In this document: in pieces, positions 43,350 through 52,554 of the stretch
Numbering within the stretch: the stretch's first letter is position 1
Layout: each line of letters opens with the position of its first letter
Assembly (NCBI GenBank): GCA_001556995.1
Contig: LSKF01000163.1
Span: 99,323 to 163,322 of the forward strand
DNA from: Erythrobacteraceae bacterium CCH12-C2
GTDB lineage: Bacteria; Pseudomonadota; Alphaproteobacteria; Sphingomonadales; Sphingomonadaceae
Length of the DNA stretch: 64,000 nucleotides
Direction: 5' to 3'
Notes under the pieces: model-generated
What the model was told of the DNA's origin: nothing
What the model saw: only the letters and a program-made list of their open reading frames with translations
The model's database searches: none
Made by a program: the position numbers and the translations under genes

Positions 43350-44183
43350 TTAGGCAGGCGGCCCCCCGAACACCTTTCGCTTAGCGGCGATTTGCGGATC
43401 GGGGTTGTCGTTCCACCACGGCACATCGGTCCAGGGGCGCACGTCGATCTCGTGGGTCCAGCAACTGCGTGGCTGGTGGGCGAGGTGCCAGTACGTTTCG
43501 GCGAGCGCCGCCGGGTCGATGATGCCGTCAGCGCCCTTCCCCTGCTTGAAGGCATCGAAACGGTCCCCCAGCAGCTTGCCGAGTGTGTCGGGGGCGTCGA
43601 CCGCGCCGTCGACCACCACATGGGTGACATGGACGCCTTGGGGCGCGAATTCAGCATTGAGCGTCTGGCACAGCATCCGCCGCCCGCCCATTGCGGCGGC
43701 ATGGCTGTGCTGCCCGGCGTTGCCGCGCACCGACGCCGTTGAAGAGGTGACAATCAGCGTGGCATGCGCGCCGGTCTTTGCCCGCTCCACCATCGCGGGC
43801 AGCAGGGCATGGGCCAAGCGGAAGAGGCCATAGGTGCCGAGCCGCCAGCCCAGCTCGAATGTGCGGTGCGGGGTCTCGGCAAGCGTGCGGTTCCCGATCT
43901 GCGCGCCAAGATTGTAGAGCGCGCATGCAATCGGCCCAATCTCTGCCTCGGTGCGGGCGACCAGCTCTTCAATCGTGCCGTCCTCTGAGGCGTTGAGCAA
44001 GGTGCCGCTGGCCGATCCGCCCGCCGCCTCGATCTGGCCGACCATCCGCATCAGCCCCGCCTGGTCCGAGCGGCGTGCCAGCACCGCGTGATAGCCCCCT
44101 GCGGCAAAGCGCATGGCCGCATTCCCGCCAATCCCTGCGCCTGCACCAAGTACCAGAAACACCGGCTTGCGGCTGTCCGTCAT
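43350..44183 (-). CDS. Short-chain dehydrogenase-like protein with altered active site
   Basis: A Rossmann-fold protein of 277 residues. The cofactor loop is VLGAGAGIGGNAAMRFA and the next strand carries ARRSDQAG, as in NADP-type SDRs. ALYNLGAQIGN replaces the usual NNAG. Ser147/Ser148 sit in TLIVTSSTASVRGN, but at the Tyr-x-x-x-Lys positions the protein reads HAAAM (His161, Met165). The classical catalytic Tyr and Lys are therefore missing, and the enzyme either uses other residues or binds rather than oxidises. It lies 27 bases downstream of the transporter gene on the same strand. Confidence 0.82.
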   Translation of the reverse strand: MTDSRKPVFLVLGAGAGIGGNAAMRFAAGGYHAVLARRSDQAGLMRMVGQIEAAGGSASGTLLNASEDGTIEELVARTEAEIGPIACALYNLGAQIGNRTLAETPHRTFELGWRLGTYGLFRLAHALLPAMVERAKTGAHATLIVTSSTASVRGNAGQHSHAAAMGGRRMLCQTLNAEFAPQGVHVTHVVVDGAVDAPDTLGKLLGDRFDAFKQGKGADGIIDPAALAETYWHLAHQPRSCWTHEIDVRPWTDVPWWNDNPDPQIAAKRKVFGGPPA

Positions 44184-44210
44184 TTGTTTTCTCCCTTCCG
44201 CGCAGCGTCA

Positions 44211-45647
44211 TTAGACCAGCGCTGCCACACCCCATACCACGCCAACGATCAGCACCACGCCTGCTACATCCAGCAGCGCGCCCGCCATGACCATCCGCTC
44301 GATCCGGATGCGGCCCGTGGCCCAGGCAATGGCGTTCGGCCCAGTGCCCGCAGGTAGGATGAAGCCCCAGCTCGCCGCCAGTGCCGCGGGTAAGGCGAGC
44401 AGCACCGGATCGGCCCCGAGCGCCACAACCAGTGCAGCGACGACGGGGACGATCCCCGTGGCGGTCGCAACATTGCTCGCAAACTCAGTGACCACGATCA
44501 CCATAGCCACCACCGCCAGCACCACCAGCAACAGCGGCCAGTGTTCGAGCGGGAGCAGCGCCTGCCCGATCCATTCCGCCAGCCCCGAGGCCTGCATCCC
44601 CCCCGCCAGCGCGAGGCCCCCGCCGAACATGAAGATCACGCTCCACGGCGCGCGCTCGGCCTCGCGCCACACCAGCAGCGTCCGGCCCGTGCCGTCGGGC
44701 AGCAGGAACAGCGCCAGCGCCGCGATCACGGCAATGGTGCCGTCGGTCCATGAGCCCGGCGGTAGCAGCGGCGCGACGAGCGGCTGGGTGACCCAGCCTG
44801 CGAAGGCGAGCGCCACAAGAGGCACGAGACGCTGTTCAGGCGTGGTCCATTGCGCATGGGCTGCGATGGCGTCTCTCGCGGCGGCAAGATCGAACGGCTC
44901 GTCGGACACCCGCTGAACCCGTGCGATGATCCAAGCGGCAAGGGGAATGCTCAGCAGCACCAGCGGCAGGCCATAGAGCGACCATTCGAGAAAGCTGATC
45001 CGCACACCCGCGATTTTGTCGAGCAGCCCCACCGCGATGGCGTTGGTGGGCGAGCCGACAATCGTGCCGAGCCCGCCGATACTCGCAGCAAAAGCGATCC
45101 CCATCGGCAGCGCGCCATAGATTGCATCCTGCCGGGGCGCGCTATCAAGCGGCGCCTCACTGCCCGCAGGCGCACCGCTTTCCAGCACTGCCAGCGCCAT
45201 GGGCATCATGATCAGCGCGGTCGAGGTGTTCGAGATCATCATCGACAGCAGCGCGGCGGCGATCATGAAGGCGAGCAGCAGCCGCGCCGGACCGCCCTTT
45301 GCGCCCACCACCCACAGGATCGCAAGGCTCAGGCGGCGATGAAGTCCCGTGCGCTCGATCGCCAGCGCGATGAAGGCCCCGCCCAGCAGCAGGAACAGGA
45401 TCGGCGAATAATAGGTGCTGGCGGTATCTTCCGCACTCGACACCCCGGCGAGCGGCAGGACGACAAAAGGCAGCAGCGCGGTCACGGCGAGCGGCACGGC
45501 CTCGGTCATCCACCACGCCGCCATCCACACCACCAGCCCCGCGACCAGCCACGCGCCCGCGGGCATCCCGGCAGGCGGGGGCAACAGCAGCACGGTCAGC
45601 GCGAACGCCAGCGGGCCAAGGGCAAGGCCGATCCGGCGTATAGTCAT
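44211..45647 (-). CDS. SLC13/DASS-family anion or dicarboxylate transporter
   Basis: An inner-membrane protein of 478 residues with about 12 helices. Signatures are WWMTEAVPLAVTALLPFVVL at the N-terminus, MISNTSTALIMMPMALAVLE and GLGTIVGSPTNAIAVGL (the SNT and SPTNA sodium/substrate motifs), and the second repeat TEFASNVATATGIVPVVAAL with PAGTGPNAIAWATGRI. Members import C4-dicarboxylates, citrate or sulfate, usually with sodium. The substrate is not determined. It leads a two-gene unit with the SDR-like gene. Confidence 0.9.
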   Translation of the reverse strand: MTIRRIGLALGPLAFALTVLLLPPPAGMPAGAWLVAGLVVWMAAWWMTEAVPLAVTALLPFVVLPLAGVSSAEDTASTYYSPILFLLLGGAFIALAIERTGLHRRLSLAILWVVGAKGGPARLLLAFMIAAALLSMMISNTSTALIMMPMALAVLESGAPAGSEAPLDSAPRQDAIYGALPMGIAFAASIGGLGTIVGSPTNAIAVGLLDKIAGVRISFLEWSLYGLPLVLLSIPLAAWIIARVQRVSDEPFDLAAARDAIAAHAQWTTPEQRLVPLVALAFAGWVTQPLVAPLLPPGSWTDGTIAVIAALALFLLPDGTGRTLLVWREAERAPWSVIFMFGGGLALAGGMQASGLAEWIGQALLPLEHWPLLLVVLAVVAMVIVVTEFASNVATATGIVPVVAALVVALGADPVLLALPAALAASWGFILPAGTGPNAIAWATGRIRIERMVMAGALLDVAGVVLIVGVVWGVAALV

Positions 45648-45728
45648 GCGCTGTGCTCTCCCCGGCTATGGTATGGGGACGTATCAGCGCGACAGCGGCA
45701 AGGGCAAGCCCTGTGCCTGGATCAGCCG

Positions 45729-46943
45729 CTACTCCACCGCGTTCTTGTTGGGCGGATCGGTTGGCAGGTCGATGTTGGAGAAGAACACCCGCCCGGTTGG
45801 CTGGCCGCGGCGCTCCATGGTCTCCAGCTTGGTTTGGCGCGCTTGCAGCAGCTCATATGCGGCCTGGCCCAATTTGTCCGACCAGCCCACCAGCGGATCA
45901 TCCGTCGCGCCGGGGGTCGAAGACACATTCAGGAAATTGGCCGGTCGCGCGCCGCCGTGAAGGTCAGCGATCGCCGGTTCGGCAATGGTGGCCCGCGTGA
46001 CGGTGGTTTTCTCGAGGATGCCAGCAACCGGTTCTTCGGCAAAGCGGGCCAGATGCGCGCGCACATCGCGCTCAAAATCGGCAAAGTAGAACGGCGCGAC
46101 CTCGGCATAGAGGCTCGCAACTTCAAGTGCATCGCCACGCTGCTGCGTTCCACGCAGCGAATTGACGAAATCCGCCGCCGCCAAATCAAGCAAGGAGCTG
46201 ACATTGCCCCCGGTAAAGGCGTGGCGCTGCAATTCCGGCCCGCCGATCTCGCCGCGCCAGAAGCCGTACATCACCTTGGGGTCTTTCCAGTGGCGGAAGA
46301 CGATCTGTTCTCGGATATCGCGCAGCGAAACCACCACGCCGCGCACGGTGATGAACCTCGCCTCGTCAAGCGGGACGCCCCCGACCTTGATTTCGCGCGG
46401 TTCTCGCAGCGGCCAGGCTTGCGACAATTGCTCAAGCATGGCGACATTGTGGAGGTTGAGCCAGAAGGCGAGCTGTTCATTGCGGGGCAGGCTCGCGATA
46501 TCGAGCGTTTCGGTGACCTGTTCAAGGTCCCGCCGATACTCGCCAAAGCTGGCAATGACGTCTGGGGTAAGGAAACGGAACAGCACCATCGAGCCTTCCA
46601 GCCGGTAGCGCGACTGAGGCCCCTGCTTGACACGGGTACCGAGAATAGGGTCTGGCCGCCGAGCAATTTGCCGGCTTGATGGCCCCATGCTCACGGTGAT
46701 GTTCTTGAGCGCCCAGTCCCAGATCTCGTAATCGATCTGGTGGCGGATCGGATCGGTGGTCGGGGCAAAAATGGCCAGACGCGCATCGGCTTCGGCGGAG
46801 TTCGGCACTTGTCCAGCCATCGGCGGCACATAATGTCTTTGGGCGGAGTGGTCGGAAGGGCTTTGCTGCGGCAGTCCCGAGGCGAGCGCTGGCACCGCCA
46901 GCGCGGCTGAAGACACCATTCCGATCAGACAGCGAATCACCAC
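45729..46943 (-). CDS. Secreted DUF547 protein, copy 1
   Basis: A protein of 404 residues from GTG 46943, preceded by GGGAGAG. The signal peptide spans IRCLIGMVSSAALAVPALAS. Core motifs shared with the next three genes are HQIDYEIWDWALKNITVSMG, RYRLEGSMVLFRF, PRNEQLAFWLNLHNVAMLEQ, GVPLDEARFITVRG, VMYGFWRGEIGGPELQ and VNSLRG. It ends with RVFFSNIDLPTDPPNKNAVE. The NEQLAFWLNLHN block is the DUF547 hallmark. Function is unknown; a periplasmic or secreted location is predicted. Confidence 0.85.
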   Translation of the reverse strand: MVIRCLIGMVSSAALAVPALASGLPQQSPSDHSAQRHYVPPMAGQVPNSAEADARLAIFAPTTDPIRHQIDYEIWDWALKNITVSMGPSSRQIARRPDPILGTRVKQGPQSRYRLEGSMVLFRFLTPDVIASFGEYRRDLEQVTETLDIASLPRNEQLAFWLNLHNVAMLEQLSQAWPLREPREIKVGGVPLDEARFITVRGVVVSLRDIREQIVFRHWKDPKVMYGFWRGEIGGPELQRHAFTGGNVSSLLDLAAADFVNSLRGTQQRGDALEVASLYAEVAPFYFADFERDVRAHLARFAEEPVAGILEKTTVTRATIAEPAIADLHGGARPANFLNVSSTPGATDDPLVGWSDKLGQAAYELLQARQTKLETMERRGQPTGRVFFSNIDLPTDPPNKNAVE

Positions 46944-47036
46944 CGCAACTCTCCCACCAGGTTACATTAGCCTTTCAAATTCGCATCCTATATCAGGCGG
47001 ATAAATCGCCGATGAACGGCGGTTCAGGCGGGCGGT

Positions 47037-48200
47037 TCACTCGACCGCATTCTTGTTGGGCGGGTCGCCGGGCAGGTCGATGTTCGAGAAATACACCCGC
47101 CCGGTCGCTTCCTTGCGGTGCTGCATGACCTCCAGCTTGCGTTGGCGCTGGCGCAGCAGATCAATCACGCCCGGCGGGATTCCTGGGCGGCCGGCAGTGG
47201 TGCTGCCCGCGAGATAATTCGCCCCGCGCGAGCCCCCTGCCAGGTCGGCGATGTCAGGTTCGTCGATCGAGGGCTGGGCGCCGGTGGTTGCCGCAAGGAT
47301 CGCACCCACCTCGTCCTCGGCATAGTTCTGCAGATGGGCGCGCAGATCGGTGACGAAATCGGGGAAGTAAAACGGCGCGACTTCGGCATAGAGCCGCGAG
47401 ACATGCAAGGTGTCCCCCCGCTTTTCGGTGCCGCGCAGGGCGTTGACGAATTCGGCGGCGGACAGATCGAGCAGGCTGCTCACATTCTGACCGCTGAACG
47501 CTGCGGGATGCAAGGCAGGCCCCCCGATCTCGCCGCGCCAGAAGCCGTAGATCACCTTGGGATCGCGCCAATGCGCAAACACGATCTTTTCGCGAATGTC
47601 GCGCAGGCTCAGGCTGACGCCCTGCACCGTGATGAACCGCGCATCATCAAGCGCGACACCACCCACCATGACCTCGCGCGGTTCCCGCAAGGGCCATTCC
47701 AGCGAGAGTTTCTCAAGCATCGCGACGTTATGGAGGTTGAACCAGTAGGCCAGCTGCTCGTTGCGCGGCAGGGTGTGGATCGGGATGCTGTCGCCGATCG
47801 CTTGCAGCTCCTCGCGGTAAAGCGTGAAGCTGTCGATCACCTCCCGGTTGAAGAACGAAAAGCCCACCATCGAGCCTTCCAGCCGGTAGCGCGATTGGGG
47901 CCCCTGCTTGAACCGGGTTCCCGTGGGCTGGATCGGCAAATAGGGAACGCTGCGGTTTGAAGTCCCCATCGAGACGACGATGTTCTGAAGTGCGAAGTCG
48001 AAGATCTCGTAATCAATCTTGTGGCGAATCGGTTTGCTGGTCGGGGCGAAGACCGCGAACCGCTCATCGCTGCCCGATGCATCGGCGCGCGGGTTGGCCT
48101 GGACGGCGACGAAGCCCGGTTTGGTGGGCGGATCGGAGACCGGCTGAGGTGCAGACACGGCCCAACCGAGGGCAACGATAGAGGAAAAACCCGGGATCAC
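47037..48200 (-). CDS. Secreted DUF547 protein, copy 2
   Basis: A protein of 387 residues from GTG 48200, preceded by GGGAGAAA. The N-terminus (IPGFSSIVALGWAVSAP) is a short export signal. It shares all core motifs with copy 1 (HKIDYEIFDFALQNIVVSMG, PRNEQLAYWFNLHNVAMLEK, VIYGFWRGEIGGPALH) and ends FSNIDLPGDPPNKNAVE, the closest match to copy 1. The pair is probably the most recent duplication in the array. No catalytic residues can be named. Confidence 0.85.
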   Translation of the reverse strand: MIPGFSSIVALGWAVSAPQPVSDPPTKPGFVAVQANPRADASGSDERFAVFAPTSKPIRHKIDYEIFDFALQNIVVSMGTSNRSVPYLPIQPTGTRFKQGPQSRYRLEGSMVGFSFFNREVIDSFTLYREELQAIGDSIPIHTLPRNEQLAYWFNLHNVAMLEKLSLEWPLREPREVMVGGVALDDARFITVQGVSLSLRDIREKIVFAHWRDPKVIYGFWRGEIGGPALHPAAFSGQNVSSLLDLSAAEFVNALRGTEKRGDTLHVSRLYAEVAPFYFPDFVTDLRAHLQNYAEDEVGAILAATTGAQPSIDEPDIADLAGGSRGANYLAGSTTAGRPGIPPGVIDLLRQRQRKLEVMQHRKEATGRVYFSNIDLPGDPPNKNAVE

Positions 48201-48290
48201 GCCATTTCTCCCATGCCGTGCGCCTTCGGTCTGAAAGCGATGAAACCTGAATCGGACAATTTGTCAATGACACAGCCAGCCACTAAGTTC

Positions 48291-48419
48291 CTATTCAATA
48301 TTACCTTTGTCAATCGGATCGGCGGGAAGATCGAAATTGTTGAAGGTAACAATCCCAACAAAGCGTGGGGCGATCCGGCGTGCGGCTAGGCGCTGTGCTT
48401 TTTCCGGCTCACGGCCCAT
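48291..48419 (-). pseudogene. C-terminal remnant of a fifth DUF547 gene
   Basis: Read on the minus strand from 48419 to the stop at 48291-48293, a 42-codon frame ends FNNFDLPADPIDKGNIE. This matches the last 17 residues of copy 2 (FSNIDLPGDPPNKNAVE) in register with the stop. Upstream residues (EKAQRLAARRIAPRFVGIV) resemble the helix before it in the intact copies. Nothing of the central DUF547 core remains between it and copy 3. It is the stump of a deleted tandem copy. Confidence 0.75.
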
Positions 48420-48476
48420 CGGCAATCGACACACCCCCGGCAGCGGCAGGTCGGCGGCGCGATCAGGCCGGAAGGA

Positions 48477-49688
48477 TCACTCGACTTCCTTCACCCCTTC
48501 CGCGTCGGCGTATTGCCCATCGGCATAGATCACCATGCCGGTACGCACTCCCTTGCGATAGGCGCGGCCGAGTTTAACGTTCCGCTCACTCATGAAACGC
48601 ACCACCCCAGCGTCGATGCGGGTTTTCTGCGTGGCGCAATCGACAGTGCCACCGGCCCCCGCCGGCAACGTGAGAATCGTGGGTTCCAGCGTGCACACAA
48701 AGTTTGTCGAAGGGTCCCGCTCGCCGCGCGCCAGATCGGCTAAGTCGCCTTCATAGGCGCTGGTGGCGATCCGTTCATGCTTGCGCAGCAGCGCGGCGAC
48801 ATCCTCGCCCGCGAATTTGGCAAGGTGGCTGCGCAGGGCGGCATCGTCGCGGAAATAGAACGGCGCGGCTTCCTCATAGAGGCGGCTCACCCGCAAGGCC
48901 CCGCCCCACGCCTCGACCCCGCGCAGGGAGTTGACAAATTCCTCGCCCCCGAGCGCCAGCAGCGCATCGACATTGCCACCGGTGAAGGCAAACCGCTGGA
49001 TCGACGGCCCGCCAATCTCGCCCCGCCAGAAGCCGTAGATCACCTTAGGATCGCGCCAATGGGGATAGACGATCTTCTCGCGGATATCGCGCGGCGAGAG
49101 GGCGACCCCCGCGACCGTGACGAGCAGCGCATCGTCGAGCGGCGCGGCGTTGGGGCCGAACCGCCGCTCACCCGGCATCGAGAGCGGATAGGCGCGGGCC
49201 AGCGCTTCGATCACGGCGACATTGTGGAGGTTGAGCCAATAGGCCAGCTGCTCGTTGCGCGGCAGTCGCGCGATGTCGAGGGTGCTGCCGATCCGCTCCA
49301 GATCCGCGCGATAATCACCCAAGGCGGAGAAGATCTCGGGGGTCATGAACGAAAAGGCGACCCGATTGCCCTCCATCCGCAGCCGCGATTCGTGGCCATA
49401 GATGCGGCGTGTGCCGGTGCCGGGATCGACCGTGCGCGATCCCTGCCGCAGCGACGGACCCATGGGGATCACCATCCACCCCAGCGCCTCGTCCCAATGG
49501 GCCCAGTCAAGCCGATGGTCGCGGCCATCAGGGCTGGGCGCAAAGCGGGAGAGGGGTGCGCGGGCGGGCGCGGCGGCCCCCGTGGTTGCCTGGGGAACGA
49601 CCTCGCGAGCCCCGCCCCGCGCGGCGGCTGCGTGAGGCAGCGCTGCGGCAAAGCACGCGATAGCAACAGTGGTGGCCTTTCGAATCAT
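48477..49688 (-). CDS. Secreted DUF547 protein, copy 3
   Basis: A protein of 403 residues from ATG 49688, preceded by GGGAGAAGG. The signal peptide ATTVAIACFAAALPHAAAA is clear. Core motifs are PRNEQLAYWLNLHNVAVIEA, SPRDIREKIVYPHWRDPKVI, YGFWRGEIGGPSIQRF and VNSLRGVE. Its C-terminus differs from copies 1 and 2: it has paired Cys residues (FVCTLEP and TVDCATQ, possibly a disulfide) and ends VIYADGQYADAEGVKEVE. It is the most divergent member at that end. Confidence 0.84.
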   Translation of the reverse strand: MIRKATTVAIACFAAALPHAAAARGGAREVVPQATTGAAAPARAPLSRFAPSPDGRDHRLDWAHWDEALGWMVIPMGPSLRQGSRTVDPGTGTRRIYGHESRLRMEGNRVAFSFMTPEIFSALGDYRADLERIGSTLDIARLPRNEQLAYWLNLHNVAVIEALARAYPLSMPGERRFGPNAAPLDDALLVTVAGVALSPRDIREKIVYPHWRDPKVIYGFWRGEIGGPSIQRFAFTGGNVDALLALGGEEFVNSLRGVEAWGGALRVSRLYEEAAPFYFRDDAALRSHLAKFAGEDVAALLRKHERIATSAYEGDLADLARGERDPSTNFVCTLEPTILTLPAGAGGTVDCATQKTRIDAGVVRFMSERNVKLGRAYRKGVRTGMVIYADGQYADAEGVKEVE

Positions 49689-49792
49689 CGACCTTCTCCC
49701 ATCCGCTTGCGGTAACCCGTCCGAAAGACAAGCTACTTCAATTACATAAATGGGAGATGAACGAAAGGCGCAGCGGGCGCCCTGCCGAGGGC

Positions 49793-50941
49793 CTATTTGA
49801 CCTCGCTTGTCTCGTCGCCATCACCATTGCCGACGGCCGGGCTGGTTTCGACCGTGACCGTTCCGGTGCGGCCCTTGCGGATGATCTCCTGGAACTTGGT
49901 TTCGCGCTCCTTGAGCAGCGCGGCCATGCTTTGCGGGATGCGGAAGCTGGTCGATACCCCGTTCGAGGTGATGTTCTGATAGGTCGGCTCGCGCGATCCG
50001 CCCTCAAGGTCGGCGATGTCGTATTCCGCGATCACCGGCTCCACACCGCTGTTTTTGGCCAGCAGGGCAGATGTTTGCTCATCGGCATAGCGGGTGAGAT
50101 GGGCGCGCACGTCACGTTCGAAATCGGGGAAGAAGAAGGGCGCTGTCTCCCGGTAAAGCTCTGAGACTTGCAGCTTTCCGCCCATTTCCTGCGACCCCCG
50201 CAGCGAATTGACGAAATCGATCGCGCCGCGTTGCAGCAGGCGGGCGACATTGTCGGCGGTGAACGCCTCGCGTTGCAGCGAAGGTCCGCCAATCTCGCCG
50301 CGCCAGAAGCCGTAGATCACCGCCGGGTCCTTCCAAAAGCGATAGACGATCTGTTCGCGGATATCACGCGGCGACAGCTTGACGCCTTCCACGGTGATGA
50401 AGCGTGCCTCGTCAAGCGGCACCCCGTCCAGCAAGATGGTCCGCGGCTGGCGCACCGGCCACGCCTTGGCGATCTGTTCGACCATCGCGACATTGTGGAG
50501 GTTGATCCAGTAGGCCAGTTGTTCGTTGCGCGAAAGCGCCTGAATATCAACGATATTGGCCGTATTTTCGAGGTCTTGGCGATATTCCGTGAAGCTCGCG
50601 ATGACATCCTTCTCGAGGAAGCTGAAGGTCACCCGCGTGCCTTCCAGCCGATAGCGCGAGACATGGCCGTACTGGCGGCGCGTGCCGAAGCTGGGATCGG
50701 GGCGCGGGGCGCCTTCGCGCAAGGACGGGCCCATCGAAATGACGATGTTCTTCATCGCCTCGTCCCAGATCGAATAATCGATCTTGTCGTTGTTGGGGTT
50801 CAGCGAGGGGGTGAACCGCGCCAATTCAGCGTCGCTCAGCGGCACCCCGGCATGGGCCGGAACCGCTGTGATCAGCAGCGCGCCCGCCAGCATGAGCGTG
50901 CGGGCCGGGGCGTGGGCAAAGGCAGAGGTCAGGCACGTCAT
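49793..50941 (-). CDS. Secreted DUF547 protein, copy 4
   Basis: A protein of 382 residues from ATG 50941 with CAGGAAG upstream; a longer frame from 51001 lacks a signal at its start. The signal peptide includes RTLMLAGALLITAVPAHA. It has the shared motifs DKIDYSIWDEAMKNIVISMG, SRNEQLAYWINLHNVAMVEQ, PAVIYGFWRGEIGGPSLQRE and VNSLRGSQE. The C-terminus is different again and acidic (VETSPAVGNGDGDETSEVK). It is the promoter-proximal member and may be the founder of the array. Confidence 0.85.
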   Translation of the reverse strand: MTCLTSAFAHAPARTLMLAGALLITAVPAHAGVPLSDAELARFTPSLNPNNDKIDYSIWDEAMKNIVISMGPSLREGAPRPDPSFGTRRQYGHVSRYRLEGTRVTFSFLEKDVIASFTEYRQDLENTANIVDIQALSRNEQLAYWINLHNVAMVEQIAKAWPVRQPRTILLDGVPLDEARFITVEGVKLSPRDIREQIVYRFWKDPAVIYGFWRGEIGGPSLQREAFTADNVARLLQRGAIDFVNSLRGSQEMGGKLQVSELYRETAPFFFPDFERDVRAHLTRYADEQTSALLAKNSGVEPVIAEYDIADLEGGSREPTYQNITSNGVSTSFRIPQSMAALLKERETKFQEIIRKGRTGTVTVETSPAVGNGDGDETSEVK

Positions 50942-51181
50942 CGGGGCAAACTTCCTGCAAAAAAAGCTCCCAAGCGGGGGCCTAGAGGGGGGCAAGAGCA
51001 ATCAAGGCACAGTCATGTTGGGCGCGAGAAGGGGGCTGCACCCAGTTGGAATCATTAGCATGAACGCCCATAGCGATGTTGCCCGCAATCGGTTCCCATC
51101 GGCGCTTCGTCGAGCAGCATAACGCAAAGCGGGGCAGACCTCGCGGCCCGCCCCGAACCTTGGTTGCCACACGGGCCGCGC

Positions 51182-51700
51182 TTATTTGGGCGCGAGCACC
51201 ATCAGCATCTGGCGGCCTTCGAGCCGCGGGAAAGCTTCGACCTTGGCGACTTCGGCGACATCGTCCTGCACGCGCTTGAGCAGATCCATGCCGAGGTGCT
51301 GGTGCGCCATTTCGCGACCCCGAAACCGGAGGGTGATCTTCACCTTGTCCCCATGTTCGATGAACTTGGTCACGTTGCGCATCTTCACGTCATAATCATG
51401 CGTGTCGATGTTCGGGCGCATCTTCACTTCCTTGATGTCCTGCGTCTTCTGGCTCTTGCGCGCCAGATTGGCCTTTTTCTGGGCCTCGTAGCGATACTTG
51501 CCGACATCAAGGAACTTGCACACCGGCGGGTCCGCATTGGGGGACACTTCGACGAGGTTGAGGCCCTTTTCATTGGCCTGCTCAATCGCTTCGCGGGTGT
51601 ACATGACCCCCAAGTTTTCGCCTTCGTCATCAATGACGCGAACCTTGGGGACGTTGATCATCTGATCAAATCGAGGGCCGCTTTTGATTGGCGGGGCCAT
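51182..51700 (-). CDS. infC: Translation initiation factor IF-3
   Basis: Binds the 30S subunit and checks start-codon pairing. The protein has 172 residues. The N-terminal domain reads [20 protein letters not shown], then [20 protein letters not shown] and [19 protein letters not shown]. The C-terminal domain contains [20 protein letters not shown] and [19 protein letters not shown]. Start ATG 51700 gives a slightly long N-terminus; an internal start is possible. No rpmI or rplT follows, so it is separated from the usual operon here. Confidence 0.96.
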   Translation of the reverse strand: MAPPIKSGPRFDQMINVPKVRVIDDEGENLGVMYTREAIEQANEKGLNLVEVSPNADPPVCKFLDVGKYRYEAQKKANLARKSQKTQDIKEVKMRPNIDTHDYDVKMRNVTKFIEHGDKVKITLRFRGREMAHQHLGMDLLKRVQDDVAEVAKVEAFPRLEGRQMLMVLAPK

Positions 51701-51796
51701 CGAGCGCCGGGGTGGACGTGATATGGGGTGTTCTCCTGTGGTGGCTTACTTCTGCGCGCTCCTTAATCCGAAACGGATTGCAACGCTAGGTGAGTC

Positions 51797-52507
51797 TTAC
51801 GCAGCCGCAGGCCACAGAGGAAAGCGGGCGATCTGCCCGCGCGCGGGCATCAGCGCCTCGATCCGGCGCGCCGGGGAGAGGGCTGCGCGGATTTCGGGGG
51901 CGCCTGCGTCCATCCCTCCGGTGAGCGTGCCGAAGGCGGGCAGGATCATCCGGTCATTCCCTCCAGCACCGCGCCCCATGACCGCACAGGGCCGGGCGAT
52001 GTGGCGGTTGCGCACATTAACCCGCAGCTTGGGGTGATAGTGGCCCGACATTTCCGGTGCGGTCTCTCCGGCGCGGGCTTCGTGGCGCAGCTTGATGCCG
52101 CCGATTTTCAACTCGGGCACGATGGTCCCGCCAAAGCCCTTGGGCAGCGCTTCATCGTGGTTGCCGGTGATCCACACCCAGTCGAGCGACCGGGTCAGCG
52201 CTTCAAGCATCCCGGTGCAATGCGCATCGAGCCGGAGCGCGCCCGCGTCATCGTGGAAATTGTCCCCCAGCGTGATCACCCGCCGCGCATCGGTCAGCCG
52301 GATCGCATCAGCCAGCCGTTCGAGCGTGTCGCGGCTGTCATAGGGCGGCAGCATCTGGCCGGCTTGCGCAAACCAGCTCGCCTTTTCCAGATGCAGGTCG
52401 GCGACCAGCAAAGCCCGCTCAGCCGGCCAATACAGCGCGCGGCCTGTGCCAAGCGCCAACTCGTGTCCGGCAAAGGGGAAGGGGGCGAACATAGCGTGAA
52501 CCATCAT
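51797..52507 (-). CDS. pdeM: Ligase-associated metallophosphoesterase, PdeM-like
   Basis: A calcineurin-fold phosphoesterase of about 236 residues. Metal sites are LLVADLHLEKASWFAQAG (DLH), VITLGDNFHDD (GDNFHD), VWITGNHDEAL (GNHDE) and a SGHYHPKLRV (GHxH) site. The opening FPFAGHELALGTGRALYWPA is typical of PdeM. Homologs usually sit with an Lhr-type helicase, an exonuclease and a DNA ligase; here it is alone. ATG 52507 or the next Met codon is the start. Confidence 0.87.
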   Translation of the reverse strand: MMVHAMFAPFPFAGHELALGTGRALYWPAERALLVADLHLEKASWFAQAGQMLPPYDSRDTLERLADAIRLTDARRVITLGDNFHDDAGALRLDAHCTGMLEALTRSLDWVWITGNHDEALPKGFGGTIVPELKIGGIKLRHEARAGETAPEMSGHYHPKLRVNVRNRHIARPCAVMGRGAGGNDRMILPAFGTLTGGMDAGAPEIRAALSPARRIEALMPARGQIARFPLWPAAA

Positions 52508-52554
52508 GCTTCCTTCGCGGGCTTTCCCTGCCCGCGCAACCAAAAACCGATCGG

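Noticed and set aside
44850..46679. 609-codon plus-strand frame opposite the SLC13 and first DUF547 genes
   Set aside because: High-GC shadow: composition is Arg/Gln/His-rich with no domains, and the opposite strand holds clear proteins.
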